A stretch of DNA of 14,860 nucleotides from the NCBI GenBank assembly GCA_902984215.1, contig CADWAF010002482.1:1-14860 (forward strand), written 5' to 3'. The position numbers were made by a program, and so were the translations under genes. Position 1 is the first letter of the stretch. Each line of letters starts with the position of its first letter. The DNA is from Willaertia magna. Lineage: Eukaryota; Heterolobosea; Eutetramitea; Acrasida; Naegleriidae. Shown in pieces: positions 1-9,101 of this stretch. The notes beneath the pieces are model-generated. The model saw only the letters and a program-made list of their open reading frames with translations, made no database searches and was not told the origin of the DNA.

Positions 1-630
1 CAAAAGAACGTAAAGAAATATGCAGAAAAAGAACTAAAAAATCTAAAGAAATTATACAATGCAGGTATCCCATGCCCTCAGCCATATGAAGTAAAGGAAC
101 ACGTTCTATTAATGTCTTTTATTGGAAAGAACGGATTCCCAGCACCTACCTTAAAAGATATAAGTAATATTTATTCTTTAGATAAATTAAAAAAGATTTA
201 TATTGATATAATTGAAAATATGAGAAAAATGTATCAAAAAGCACATTTAATTCATTCAGATTTATCAGAATATAATATTTTATATTTCAGAAATCAAATC
301 TATTTTATTGATGTATCACAAGCAGTAGAAACAAATCATGTAAATGCAAAACAATTTTTGAAAGATGATTGTAAACATGTAAATGAATATTTTAAGAAAC
401 AAGGTTTAATTAATATCTTAACCGATAAGGAATTATTTGAGTATGTCATAAAAGAAAATGAAGAAGACGAAACATTAGAATCTATTTTAGACTCATTAAA
501 AGAAAGAGACATAAATTTAATTGACCAAACAAAAGATGAAGATTATTTCCTCAATGTTTTCTTACCTAAATCATCCATGCACACTTGTGAATTTTATGAA
601 TCAATGGAAAAACATTTTGGATTTAATTAA
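1..630 (+). CDS. RIOK1: RIO1-family atypical protein kinase, 3' part (5' end outside window)
   Basis: RIO1 is an atypical Ser/Thr kinase/ATPase that acts in cytoplasmic maturation of the 40S ribosomal subunit. The frame is open from base 1, so the gene begins upstream and about 209 codons are visible. The N-terminal ATP-binding lobe is missing. What remains is the C-lobe: EKELKNL followed by AGIPCPQP and VLLMSFIGK in the hinge region, then the catalytic loop HSDLSEYN (Asp near visible residue 87) and the metal-binding IDVSQ (Asp near 104). IPCP and the VFLP segment near the C-terminus resemble RIOK1 more than RIOK2 or RIOK3. The C-terminus is short, ending soon after the YESMEKHFGFN segment, with little of the long charged tail of animal RIOK1. 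TAA stop at 628-630. The AT desert follows. Family assignment is firm; the RIOK1 versus RIOK3 choice is by motif only. Confidence 0.92.
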   Translation, partial: QKNVKKYAEKELKNLKKLYNAGIPCPQPYEVKEHVLLMSFIGKNGFPAPTLKDISNIYSLDKLKKIYIDIIENMRKMYQKAHLIHSDLSEYNILYFRNQIYFIDVSQAVETNHVNAKQFLKDDCKHVNEYFKKQGLINILTDKELFEYVIKENEEDETLESILDSLKERDINLIDQTKDEDYFLNVFLPKSSMHTCEFYESMEKHFGFN

Positions 631-865
631 TTGTAAATAAATTGTTAAAATATTAAAAATATTCTTAATATTAGTAAATTATTTAATTAGGTACAGTGAA
701 AAAATTAATAAAATAAAAAGTTATTTAAAAGATTACTTTTTTTGTTTGTTTACTTTGTTAAGATGATACAGTTTAAAACTTGGTTAAATAACTGTTTTTA
801 TAATTTCTGAACCAATATAATTCTTTTTTAATTTTAGAATTTAAAGAAATAAATTTTAATAAATT

Positions 866-1015
866 TTAATTTTCAACAATTTTATTTTCCATTTTATATC
901 TTTTTCCTTCTTTTATTAACTTCAATAATTTACTAATAATATCTTCTATATAAAATCTATTTCCATAATAAACAAAACCTAATCTATTAATTTGTCTTTT
1001 AAAAAAAGTAAATAA
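866..1015 (-). pseudogene. Coding-like fragment, unrecognised (gene remnant or last exon)
   Basis: On the minus strand 49 sense codons precede a TAA at 868-866. The peptide looks natural rather than random: it contains RQINRLGFVYYGNRFYIED followed by a Lys/Leu helix and ends KMENKIVEN. Its G+C is clearly higher than in the adjacent AT desert. There is no start codon at its upstream edge. It could be the last exon of a minus-strand gene (an AG lies before ACAAATTAAT) or the surviving 3' end of a decayed gene; upstream of it the strand degenerates into AT sequence. I do not recognise the family. It is convergent with RIOK1. Confidence 0.35.
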
Positions 1016-2750
1016 TTATAATAATTATTACTTAAGTTGCAAAATATAATAAATTATAGATTATAAGAGTAATTAAAAATTTATTATTTAAAAACCTATT
1101 TTTTATAGTTTTTATTATTAAAAATAAATTTTCTTTTAAAGTAAATAATTTTTTTTTAATGGTTTCATAATGTTATTTATAAATTTATTTATTATGTTAA
1201 AAATTTTATATTGATTATTTATAATTATATTTTTAAAAATATCAATAAAATATATAAAAAATAAATACTATTCAATAGTCTAAAAATATAATTAATAATA
1301 ATATTAACTTTATTTACTTTATAATTTTGATAATAATTTAATAATTTTAATAGTTTTTCAAAAAATTTAAGTACTTAATAAATATTTTATTTTTTGTTAA
1401 ATTATTTAACTTATTATTATATATACTTTTAATTAATTTTTTATAAGTACTTTTTAAAAGATTACAAAAAAAATTTATATATTTGTTAGATAATTAATTA
1501 ATTTAATTAATAACAATAAATTATTTACTTTTAACCAATCAAAATATATAAATTTATTAAATATATTAATATTTGTTATTTTATTAATTATATTTTTTAT
1601 AAATTTATTTTTATAAAATATATTGTAAATTTTATTAATATTATTTTTAATTTTTTCAATATAATTATTTTATAATTTAATATTAAATATATAATTTTCT
1701 TTATTTTATTACAATGTTTTCCTTTATAAAAATAATATTCATATAAATATAAGATTTTTTTATAAAATAAATTTATTACTATTATTTATATGTTTACAAT
1801 AGTTGTTTATTGTTATTGTATTAATTATAATATTAGCTATTTTTTGATTTGTTTTTTGATTTGGTTTTTAGATATTTTTTTTAATTTAATGTTTTCTATA
1901 AAAAATGTAAAAAATTTATTAATATTTATTAAAAAATATGTATATGAATATAAGAATGAAAAAGAATAATTAAATTTTAATAAAAAAAATAATTTATTAA
2001 TAATAAATACTAAAAGCTATACTAATTTATTTATTTTAGAAAATAAAAAACTTTTATTAATAACATAAAAAATTATAAATTTTATTATATATATATTTTT
2101 TTAATAACTAATCTTTTATAATTTTCTATATTTTATTTTATCTAAAATATTTTCTATGTTTATATTTATTTTATATTTAAAATAACTAAGTAAAAAAGAA
2201 ATTTATTTATTTTTATTATATTAATAATCTTTTTCATATATTCTATTATAGATTTACTTATAATAAAATTATTATTTTTATTTTAATATTGATAATAAAT
2301 TAATTTTTTTAAATATAAATTATAAAATTTCCAATAATAATTATTATTTATTTTATTTTTACTTAATAAAGAATTTATTAATATATTTATATATCAATTT
2401 TTTTAAAAATAATTTATTAAAAAAATTATTAATAATATTAATTAAATCATTTATTTTTATTTTATTTATTAATGAGTTTATATAAAATAAATTTTTTTTT
2501 TGATAAATCTAAAAAGTTATTATTAGTTTTTTTATGTTATTAATTAAATTATAATTATTTTTAAATAATTTTTTTTATTTTTTTTTACATTGTTTTTTTT
2601 ATATTTTTTATTTAAATTTTTTAAAATTTTATTAATTTTTTTGTAAAATTTTAATGAATTATTTATATTTTTTAAAATAAAAATATTAGATTAAGTAAAA
2701 TTTTAAATATTAATTTTTAATTAAAATAAATAAATAAATATTTAGGAAAT

Positions 2751-2779
2751 TATATATATATTTATTAAATATATATATA
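2751..2779. repeat. Perfect AT palindrome, 14-bp arms, 1-nt centre
   Basis: The left arm TATATATATATTTA (2751-2764) is the exact reverse complement of TAAATATATATATA (2766-2779), with a single T between. It lies almost at the midpoint of the 631-4870 desert. Most of each arm is a TA dinucleotide run, which is self-complementary by nature, so only the TTTA/TAAA core adds information. It could extrude as a cruciform or be a microsatellite. Confidence 0.7.
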
Positions 2780-4270
2780 TAAAAATATTTATTTTTGATT
2801 GTAATTTTAATTTATTAAAAATAATTATTTAACTTTTAAACATTAAAAAATAATAAATTAACAATAAATACAAAACCTTATCTTCATCAATCTTTATATT
2901 ACTTAAACATCAATATAATCTAAATCATTATAACATATATATCATTATAATTTATATAATATAATCTTAAAATTAATTATATTTATTATTATAAATTATA
3001 ATAATATTAAAAATACTTTTTTATAATATTATTAATTATGTTTATTATTATAATTTAAAATAATTTTTATTATTTTTAATTTTTAAAAAAATAAACTTTT
3101 GTATTATTATTAATATTATTTTTTATAACATATTACAATAAATAAAGATTATTTATTAAAAATAAATATTTCAAACAACCTTATTAATACAAATAATAAT
3201 AATTCTTTACTTATTTATAAAACAATTTTTATATTCAAAAAAAAATTAAAAACAAAATTATAATATAATTACTATGTTTATTAATATTATAAATAATATA
3301 TTATTATTTTTATAATGATTAATTAAAGAAATAATTGTAATTTTTTATAAATATTTTGTATTTTTAGTAGTAATTAGTAAATAAATAAATTAAAATAATA
3401 TTTATAAATAAATAATATTATATTATATAACAAAATAATTAATTTTTTTTTTATAATAAGTTAAAATATAAAGTTTTTATTAGAATAAAAAGAATAATTT
3501 ATTGTATAATTAGAATAATATTATTATTTAATATTAATTAACATCTAATATTATTTATATTCTCATATTATCTTAATTAACAAAACAAATAACACAATCT
3601 TTCTTCTTATACAAATTATTTTTTTCAATAACTAAATTAATTGAAAAAAATATTTTTTATTATAAAAAAATTAATAAAATCTTTATATTAAATTAATAAA
3701 TTTGATAATCATTAAATAATATATTATTAATAATTTAATATCATTTTTTTCAATAAATTTTTTAAAAAAAATTAAAATTTTTAATAAATTCCATTAAAAA
3801 TAAGTTTATCAAAATTTAGTTATTTTAGAAATTTAATTAAAAATTATAAAAGATATAACTATAATAAAATAAATATATTTTAATTTTATATTCAAAATAT
3901 TCAGAAAATAATAAAAAATAAAAAAAAATCTTAATTTATAATTAAAAAAAACTATTATATATAACATCAAAAAAAATAAGTTTTATATTTTATTTAATAA
4001 AGAATTACAAATAATGTTTATAAAATTTTATTAGAAAATTATAAAAATAATAAAAAATTGACCTATTATAAAATATAAAATAATTATATATTTTTTTATA
4101 TAATATTTTATAAAGAATAACCAATAAAAATATTAGAAAAAAGTTTAAAAATATAAATTTTTTAACAAAATAAAACAATTAATAAAATTTTTCAATTAAT
4201 TTTAATATATTATTTAAAATATACTATAAATTAACATAGTAATAAAATAATTTATAAAAAATTTTTAAAT

Positions 4271-4570
4271 ATGGTCATAAATAAGTGTTATAATGATTTT
4301 AATAAATTAAATAAATATAAGGCTATAAATTTTTATTATAATAGCAAAAATAGTGTATTGACTATTATTTTTTGTTTTAGTGATTATAAAGATAGTAATT
4401 TAATTTTTTTAAAAATAAATTTGGTTTTAAAATTTAGATTTAATAATATAATTTTATTTAAAAAAATAAATATTTACATAAAATTAAAGAATTTATATAA
4501 ACATTTTTTTTTATTGTTTTTTTATATTAAAAAATTAATTAACATAGTAACAATAAAAAATATTATTTAA
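4271..4570 (+). CDS. Hypothetical low-complexity ORF, 99 aa, doubtful
   Basis: ATG at 4271, TAA at 4568-4570; the frame is open for a further 12 codons upstream. The product is rich in Lys, Asn, Ile, Phe, Leu and Tyr, with hydrophobic stretches (around residues 30-35 and 78-94) and no recognisable domain. At about 13% G+C a random frame should meet a stop roughly every 9-10 codons, so a frame this long is unexpected here. That is the only argument for it. It may be a decaying exon or chance. No start context or splice signals decide. Confidence 0.2.
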   Translation: MVINKCYNDFNKLNKYKAINFYYNSKNSVLTIIFCFSDYKDSNLIFLKINLVLKFRFNNIILFKKINIYIKLKNLYKHFFLLFFYIKKLINIVTIKNII

Positions 4571-4870
4571 GTAGATAAATTAAAATAAAAATTTAATATT
4601 AAATATAGAGCTTAAAGTAAGGTAATAATTGATTATATTAGAAATAAATTTTAAATCAAATATAAAAATCTTAATATTAATAAAAATGATAATATTGTAA
4701 AGATGAATTAATTAAGAAATTATTTAAGTAAATTAGAATGTATTAATTTTAATATTTAATATTCTTTATATTTTGATTCAACTAAACATAAAAATAACAG
4801 AGATAATTGTTTAAAGAAAAATGTATAGAAAAAGAAAAAAAATTTTTCTTTAACAACATAGATTTAAATA

Positions 4871-5320
4871 ATGAAAACGCTAATATTGTTTAATTGGATT
4901 TATAAAAAAATTTTTTAATCAAAAACATATTAGCAAAAAAGTTTTTTAATATTTTAAATGAAATCAGAACGAAATATAATTTAAAAAATTTAATATAAGA
5001 ACAAATTAGAAGTTAAAATGAAAAATGTTATAGAAATATACAAATATATACTTTCAATAAACAAAACATACTGTTTTAAAACTTCCTAAAGCAGTAATAA
5101 TACCAGTGAAAACATTCCCTATAATAGAAATAAAAGAAACTATAAATTGAAAAACAACGAGAAAAGATTAAATTTAATAATTCAAGTAATTACCCCAGCA
5201 GGATATGAGATTGGAGGAACATTTGACAATTTATATATAGCTGAGTATACAAAGGTTGGATGTAGAGCCAATCAATGTGAAAAACATAAAGGATTGTTGC
5301 TTGCTTGCGCATATTCTTAA
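4871..5320 (+). pseudogene. Decayed CAP/SCP-domain secreted protein gene, tandem copy of the next gene
   Basis: This stretch matches the neighbouring CAP gene block by block but is broken. ATGAAAACGCTAATATTG (4871) may be the old signal-peptide start. KKFFNILNEIRTKYNLKNL (from 4936) parallels KKFLSAMNEIRVQFNLRNL of the intact gene. The match then moves to another frame at about 4995-5005 (LEVKMKNVIEIYKY versus LELKAKNIAIWCRY). An in-frame TAA at 5087-5089 follows, after which an open frame runs to the TAA at 5318. That last block keeps the C-terminus best: NLYIAEYTKVGC, a Cys-Glu pair and LLACAYS. At least one frameshift and several stops make a working protein unlikely. It carries about 25-30 residues before the C-terminal block that the intact gene lacks. 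The 5' half is more AT-decayed than the 3' half. Confidence 0.75.
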
Positions 5321-5465
5321 GTTATTTATATTAATTGTAAACAGTTTCTATTGGTTATACTTCAAAATATTCCCAACACTATAAAACTTGGCAAAGCTAA
5401 AATTTCACACTAACAATTCCCCAATTAAGTAATACTCCTGTTTACTAGGATCAAAAAAAAAGAAG

Positions 5466-5891
5466 ATGAAATACAACCTACTCCTTACTTTTACAGTCTG
5501 TCTCTTTATTGTTATTGTAAATTACTCAGGCAACTGTCAAAACTTTTACGAAAAGAAGTTTCTTAGTGCAATGAATGAAATTAGAGTACAATTTAATTTA
5601 AGAAACTTAACGTGGAACGATGATTTAGAATTAAAAGCAAAAAACATTGCTATATGGTGTAGATATATGCCAACTTACAAAGGATTTGATATTATCTATT
5701 TTAAAGCATCACTTACTCAAAACAACAGCAACTTTAACATTGCCACCCAAGAGAAAGGAGGTTTAATTGAAAATCTTTACGCTGCGGAATACACAAAAGT
5801 TGGATGCAGTAATGCTAAATGCGAGTCAATAACAGGAACAGATAGAAAGGAAGAGTTTTCTGGGTATTTGCTTGTATGTGCCTATTCATAA
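5466..5891 (+). CDS. Secreted CAP/SCP-like protein, compact and divergent (141 aa)
   Basis: Single-exon frame; ATG follows an A-rich leader. Residues 1 to about 24 form a signal peptide (short basic start, hydrophobic LLLTFTVCLFIVIV, then a small/polar cut region before QNFY), so the product should be secreted or lumenal. The mature part begins KKFLSAMNEIR...LRNLTWNDDLELKAKNIA, matching the first helix of CAP proteins (usual form FL..HN..R....L.W...L...A). It ends YTKVGCSNAKC...YLLVCAYS, matching the CAP segment TKVGC...C...VC.Y. Usual cavity residues are absent: Met35 stands where the HN histidine is expected, and the GH(F/Y)TQ motif reads GGLIENLY. Cysteines 65, 114, 119 and 138 may form disulfides. 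The middle is shorter than in typical CAP domains (about 40 residues between blocks). CAP family is a confident call; function is unknown. Confidence 0.75.
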   Translation: MKYNLLLTFTVCLFIVIVNYSGNCQNFYEKKFLSAMNEIRVQFNLRNLTWNDDLELKAKNIAIWCRYMPTYKGFDIIYFKASLTQNNSNFNIATQEKGGLIENLYAAEYTKVGCSNAKCESITGTDRKEEFSGYLLVCAYS

Positions 5892-6100
5892 GGTTTAATT
5901 TAATGTTTGTAATGAATTTTAAGTTGACTGATTCATACAGTGTCAAAAACATCTTTTTTATAACAATAAATCATCTGTACCAATCAAATGTACGAACTAT
6001 TGATGATTCTTACTCCTTAAAAAGGCCACGGAAATGGCTTGAATTTTTATTGCGATTGAAAAAGCACAACGTTTAATTAACGCAAAATAAAATTGTGGCA

Positions 6101-7345
6101 ATGTCTGATAGTAATTCTTCAGTTGGATTGCCTCTTTGTTTTATCATCTACCCTAATTACCTATCAACAATTATCAACAACAGTACTACTTTAAAAAGAG
6201 TTTCAACTATTCTCTTTCCTCAATACGTTGTTTCTCAGAATGACACAGTTAATAACCTCATTTCAAGTAATAAATTGTCAATGAGTACTGATTCATCAGA
6301 AAGTGATTTTACTTTTCTTGATAGTAAATATATTGGTATTCAACGATTGCGTGATAGTTTTGAGAATTGGTTAATTGAAACGAATGGTGATTTAAAAGGA
6401 AATTTTATTTTTCAAAAATTATTATTTTTAGATGAATTTTATGATCCAAATAAAGATAAAATAAGAAAGGTTTTAAATTTAGAAGATTTATTTGCTTCTT
6501 TGAATAGGTTTTTATTTAAAATATTTAAGAAACAAAATATTTTATTGGATGAAAAAGAAAAGTATCCATATTTAATTAATTTTAAATCCTGTTTACACAA
6601 ATTAAAAAGTTCATGTCCAATTTTGGAACTACACGAAGATTTATTAAATTATTTAATAAAAAAACAAAATTTATTACAATCCATTTCAAATGATAAGAAA
6701 AAAGAAGAGATTATAAACTTGGATGATTTACAACAATTATGTTTTATGTTTTATTTAGATATTTATAATTATTTTACAATTTATCAAAATTTAAATTCAA
6801 AATTTATAAATCAATGGATTAGTAAAGAATTACAAAACAGTCCTAATTATTTAATAGATAATTTACAGTCACGAATTAAAAAATTTAATAATTTTAAAAA
6901 GAATACAAAATATAATATTGAAGATTTTAATTTAAAATATGTAATTGACAATGATTTCAATTTTGTAAAGTTTCTAACAAAAAACACAAACGATTGGAAA
7001 CTACATTCACAAAAATATAAAGATTTTACTGTTTGGAAAAGCGACAATCAAAGTTACACAACAATTCCAAATATGAGAATATTTAAAATAAATGGATACT
7101 TAAATTACTCATTAGAAAATGCAATAAAGAGTTTATTTCGAAACAAAACAGGAGCAAGTGGTGATTTAATGGTAAATGAAAAGGAATTTGATTATCAATC
7201 AATTCAAAGTAATTCATCAAATAGAAAATATTTTCTTCTTCTTCTTCTAAATATTCATCTAGCTTTCTCTTTTTACTTTCTTCATCTCCTTCTTCATTTA
7301 TGTCATTCTCTTTACTTTCATAAGGAATTCCCAACCTTTCTCTAG
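6101..7345 (+). CDS. START-like domain protein, 3' end apparently truncated or mis-ended
   Basis: I chose ATG 6101 (MSDSNSSVGLP); the in-frame GTG two codons earlier is not a normal eukaryotic start. The first roughly 280 residues (Leu/Asn/Lys-rich, helical) are unrecognised. Residues about 284-348 resemble the start of a START lipid-binding domain: FVKFLTKNTNDWKLHSQ, then DFTVW, then MRIFKINGYLNYSLENAI, i.e. the W-x-L...VW...K-x-x-G pattern. A START domain needs about 200 residues, but after residue about 375 the frame runs antisense through THOC1 coding sequence and gives a Leu/Phe/His-rich tail typical of antisense reading. The stop at 7343-7345 is therefore probably not the native one. 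A possible intron 7172-7224 (GTAAAT...AAATAG, 53 nt) fits the style of the two good introns but does not restore a START domain. The START call is tentative. Confidence 0.55.
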   Translation: MSDSNSSVGLPLCFIIYPNYLSTIINNSTTLKRVSTILFPQYVVSQNDTVNNLISSNKLSMSTDSSESDFTFLDSKYIGIQRLRDSFENWLIETNGDLKGNFIFQKLLFLDEFYDPNKDKIRKVLNLEDLFASLNRFLFKIFKKQNILLDEKEKYPYLINFKSCLHKLKSSCPILELHEDLLNYLIKKQNLLQSISNDKKKEEIINLDDLQQLCFMFYLDIYNYFTIYQNLNSKFINQWISKELQNSPNYLIDNLQSRIKKFNNFKKNTKYNIEDFNLKYVIDNDFNFVKFLTKNTNDWKLHSQKYKDFTVWKSDNQSYTTIPNMRIFKINGYLNYSLENAIKSLFRNKTGASGDLMVNEKEFDYQSIQSNSSNRKYFLLLLLNIHLAFSFYFLHLLLHLCHSLYFHKEFPTFL

Positions 7346-9101
7346 TTAATTCTTCTAACCAATGTTCATCCTTCTTTCTCTTTTCTCCTTCCTCTTTATT
7401 TATCTGTTCTCCTTCTTCATTGTTATTCTTATTTAAATAATAATTAGATTGTCTCTTTAATAAATTTAAATCTTCTTCTAAAATTAATCTATTAGTTTTC
7501 CAAATATAGACTTTACTTTTATTTACTAATTTATCTTGTTCATCTTCATAATTTAATTCTTCTTTAATAATATTTAATCTATCATTTAAATTATATGTTT
7601 TAAAAGTATTTTCTAATTCATCATTATCTAATTTTAAAAATCTTTCAATTTCGTCTGATTTATATAAATTATCATTTAAAATATTTTTAAATTCAACACC
7701 CATATTAGGAAATGCTCTTTTCGTTGATTTTAAATTATCTTCTAGTTGTAATTTATGAAATGCTTGACAATTATTCTTGAACTTCCAATCACACCAATTT
7801 CTTTCTCTTTTTAAAATTAAAATTTCAATCATTTGAAAGAATTGTTCATCTCTTTTCTGTAAATATTGAATTAATTTATCTTTTAGATTTTTTAAATCAT
7901 TTAAAATAAAATCAGATTTATTTGAATGTAATTCAATCAATCTTAATATTATAATTAAATATTGAATTGTTACTTGTCTTTTAAATGATATATCATCTAA
8001 TTGTAATTCAAATAGTTTTCTATTTTTTAATAATTTTGGAAAAATAAACTTCCATTCTTCTTTTTCTACTACATAATTATTACTATCTTCTGTATTAGTT
8101 ATATTCTTATCATTATTACTTGTTGTTCCAGTAGGTAATGTATTATTAGTAGATAATGATTGTTGTTGTTTATTAAAAGATAATTGTTTCATTAATTGTT
8201 CATGTTGAATAAATTTCATTTCAAAACATTTTAAAATCTTTTCCATTCCATTTACAAATTCTTTCCAATCTCCAATATTTTGTAAATTATATAAATCTCT
8301 TAATGAATTTTTCATTGAAATAAATTCAATTAATTTATCTTGAATATTCCAAAATATTTCAAAATTATTATCTTTTATATCCACAAATGTATTATTTAAA
8401 GTATTACTATCTTTATTTAAATCTAAATGACTTGTATTAACATGTCCAATCTTATTAATTACACTATCGTGGTGGAATGGTAGGACATAGGCTGTAAATA
8501 ATAAAATTTTACCACATACTCCACCTTCACTATTATTCATTGTTGTTAAATTATTATTGTAGATTAAATGTTCTAATTTATTTACTTTTCTAGTATCAAA
8601 TAACATTTTAATTGTTTTTAATAATTCTAATAAACAAACAACTGTAGATTCACAACAAATTTTTAAAGTTTTTAAAATAAATTCATTTTGTAATAAAAAA
8701 TCAAATAATTTTTCTATTGGTAAAGCTTGTTGAAAGTAATAACAATATTCTGAGATAAAATAGATTGGAATTAATAATAATTTGATTTTTAATTCATTAT
8801 TATTTATATAATATTCTTTATGATTTAAAAAATCTTGTAAAATATTTATAATTTTATTAAAATAATTAAAATTATATTCTTGATTCTTTTTTTGTTGTTG
8901 ATTTAAATAAATTTTTAAAGAATTTCTAAATAATGTTTCTACACTTTCTCTTAATTCATTTTCAAATAGTTGATAAAATGGTGTTTTATTATCAATATTA
9001 AATCTTTTATAATTTAATTTATTAACATTAAATATTTCGGAAAGAATACGTTGTTGAATAGATTCTCTTGTTTTACTTTGTGAAAATAAATTTTCTTGCA
9101 T
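7083..9101 (-). CDS. THOC1: THO complex subunit 1 (Hpr1/THOC1-like), mRNA export factor
   Basis: THOC1/Hpr1 is a subunit of the nuclear THO/TREX complex, which couples transcription to mRNP assembly and export. Conserved blocks appear in family order: CCESTVVCLLELLK (residues about 147-160), CGKILLFTAYVLPFHHDSVIN (from about 195) where THOC1 proteins have CGRIL.FLA...PL...S..N, FEIFWNIQDKL (about 250) matching the family's FW.LQ, DISFKRQVTIQYLIIILRLI matching FRR..L.Q.LI, and RNWCDWKFKNNCQAF matching the W..WK...C..F motif. Asn/Gln/Thr-rich inserts separate the blocks. A Lys-Arg-Glu-rich C-terminal tail (KKRKLDEYLEEEEE) suits a nuclear protein. Past about base 7225 the frame continues 47 codons to a stop at 7083, but these are hydrophobic and antisense to the START-like gene, so the true C-terminus may differ. 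Divergent from the YccF gene, with 202 bp between the starts. Confidence 0.85.
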   Translation of the reverse strand: MQENLFSQSKTRESIQQRILSEIFNVNKLNYKRFNIDNKTPFYQLFENELRESVETLFRNSLKIYLNQQQKKNQEYNFNYFNKIINILQDFLNHKEYYINNNELKIKLLLIPIYFISEYCYYFQQALPIEKLFDFLLQNEFILKTLKICCESTVVCLLELLKTIKMLFDTRKVNKLEHLIYNNNLTTMNNSEGGVCGKILLFTAYVLPFHHDSVINKIGHVNTSHLDLNKDSNTLNNTFVDIKDNNFEIFWNIQDKLIEFISMKNSLRDLYNLQNIGDWKEFVNGMEKILKCFEMKFIQHEQLMKQLSFNKQQQSLSTNNTLPTGTTSNNDKNITNTEDSNNYVVEKEEWKFIFPKLLKNRKLFELQLDDISFKRQVTIQYLIIILRLIELHSNKSDFILNDLKNLKDKLIQYLQKRDEQFFQMIEILILKRERNWCDWKFKNNCQAFHKLQLEDNLKSTKRAFPNMGVEFKNILNDNLYKSDEIERFLKLDNDELENTFKTYNLNDRLNIIKEELNYEDEQDKLVNKSKVYIWKTNRLILEEDLNLLKRQSNYYLNKNNNEEGEQINKEEGEKRKKDEHWLEELTRERLGIPYESKENDINEEGDEESKKRKLDEYLEEEEENIFYLMNYFELIDNQIPFHLPLNHHLLLFCFEINSLLHFLMSNLSIHLF

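Larger units (their letters stand above)
631..4870. other. Extremely AT-rich gene-poor region (about 4.2 kb)
   Basis: In 60-base lines counted by eye, G+C runs from about 2% to 15% (for example one G or C in 1561-1620 and nine in 1801-1860), compared with about 20-30% in neighbouring genes. Stops are dense in all frames. I see no recognisable domain, tRNA, rRNA or transposase. Exceptions listed separately are a coding-like fragment at 866-1015 (-), a 29-bp palindrome at 2751-2779 and an open frame at 4271-4570. The first 200 bases probably hold the RIOK1 3' UTR; AATAAA occurs at 636-641 but means little in such DNA. The region could be a decayed gene graveyard, a centromere-like or origin-like AT island, or simple intergenic drift. 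The sequence alone does not decide. Confidence 0.85.

Noticed and set aside
2701..2830. Larger inverted repeat extending beyond the 29-bp palindrome
   Set aside because: Outside 2751-2779 the match needs gaps and consists of A/T only, so similarity is expected by chance.
631..4870. Possible switch of T-rich to A-rich strand composition in the middle of the AT desert
   Set aside because: Line-by-line counts of A and T went both ways in each half, so no consistent switch is present.
5876..6076. 66-codon plus-strand ORF between the CAP and START-like genes
   Set aside because: It overlaps the CAP stop, has no recognisable motif and sits where a 3' UTR and promoter are expected; its length is within chance for this spacer.
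6095..6100. GTG start for the START-like gene
   Set aside because: Non-AUG starts are rare in nuclear genes and an ATG lies two codons downstream at 6101.
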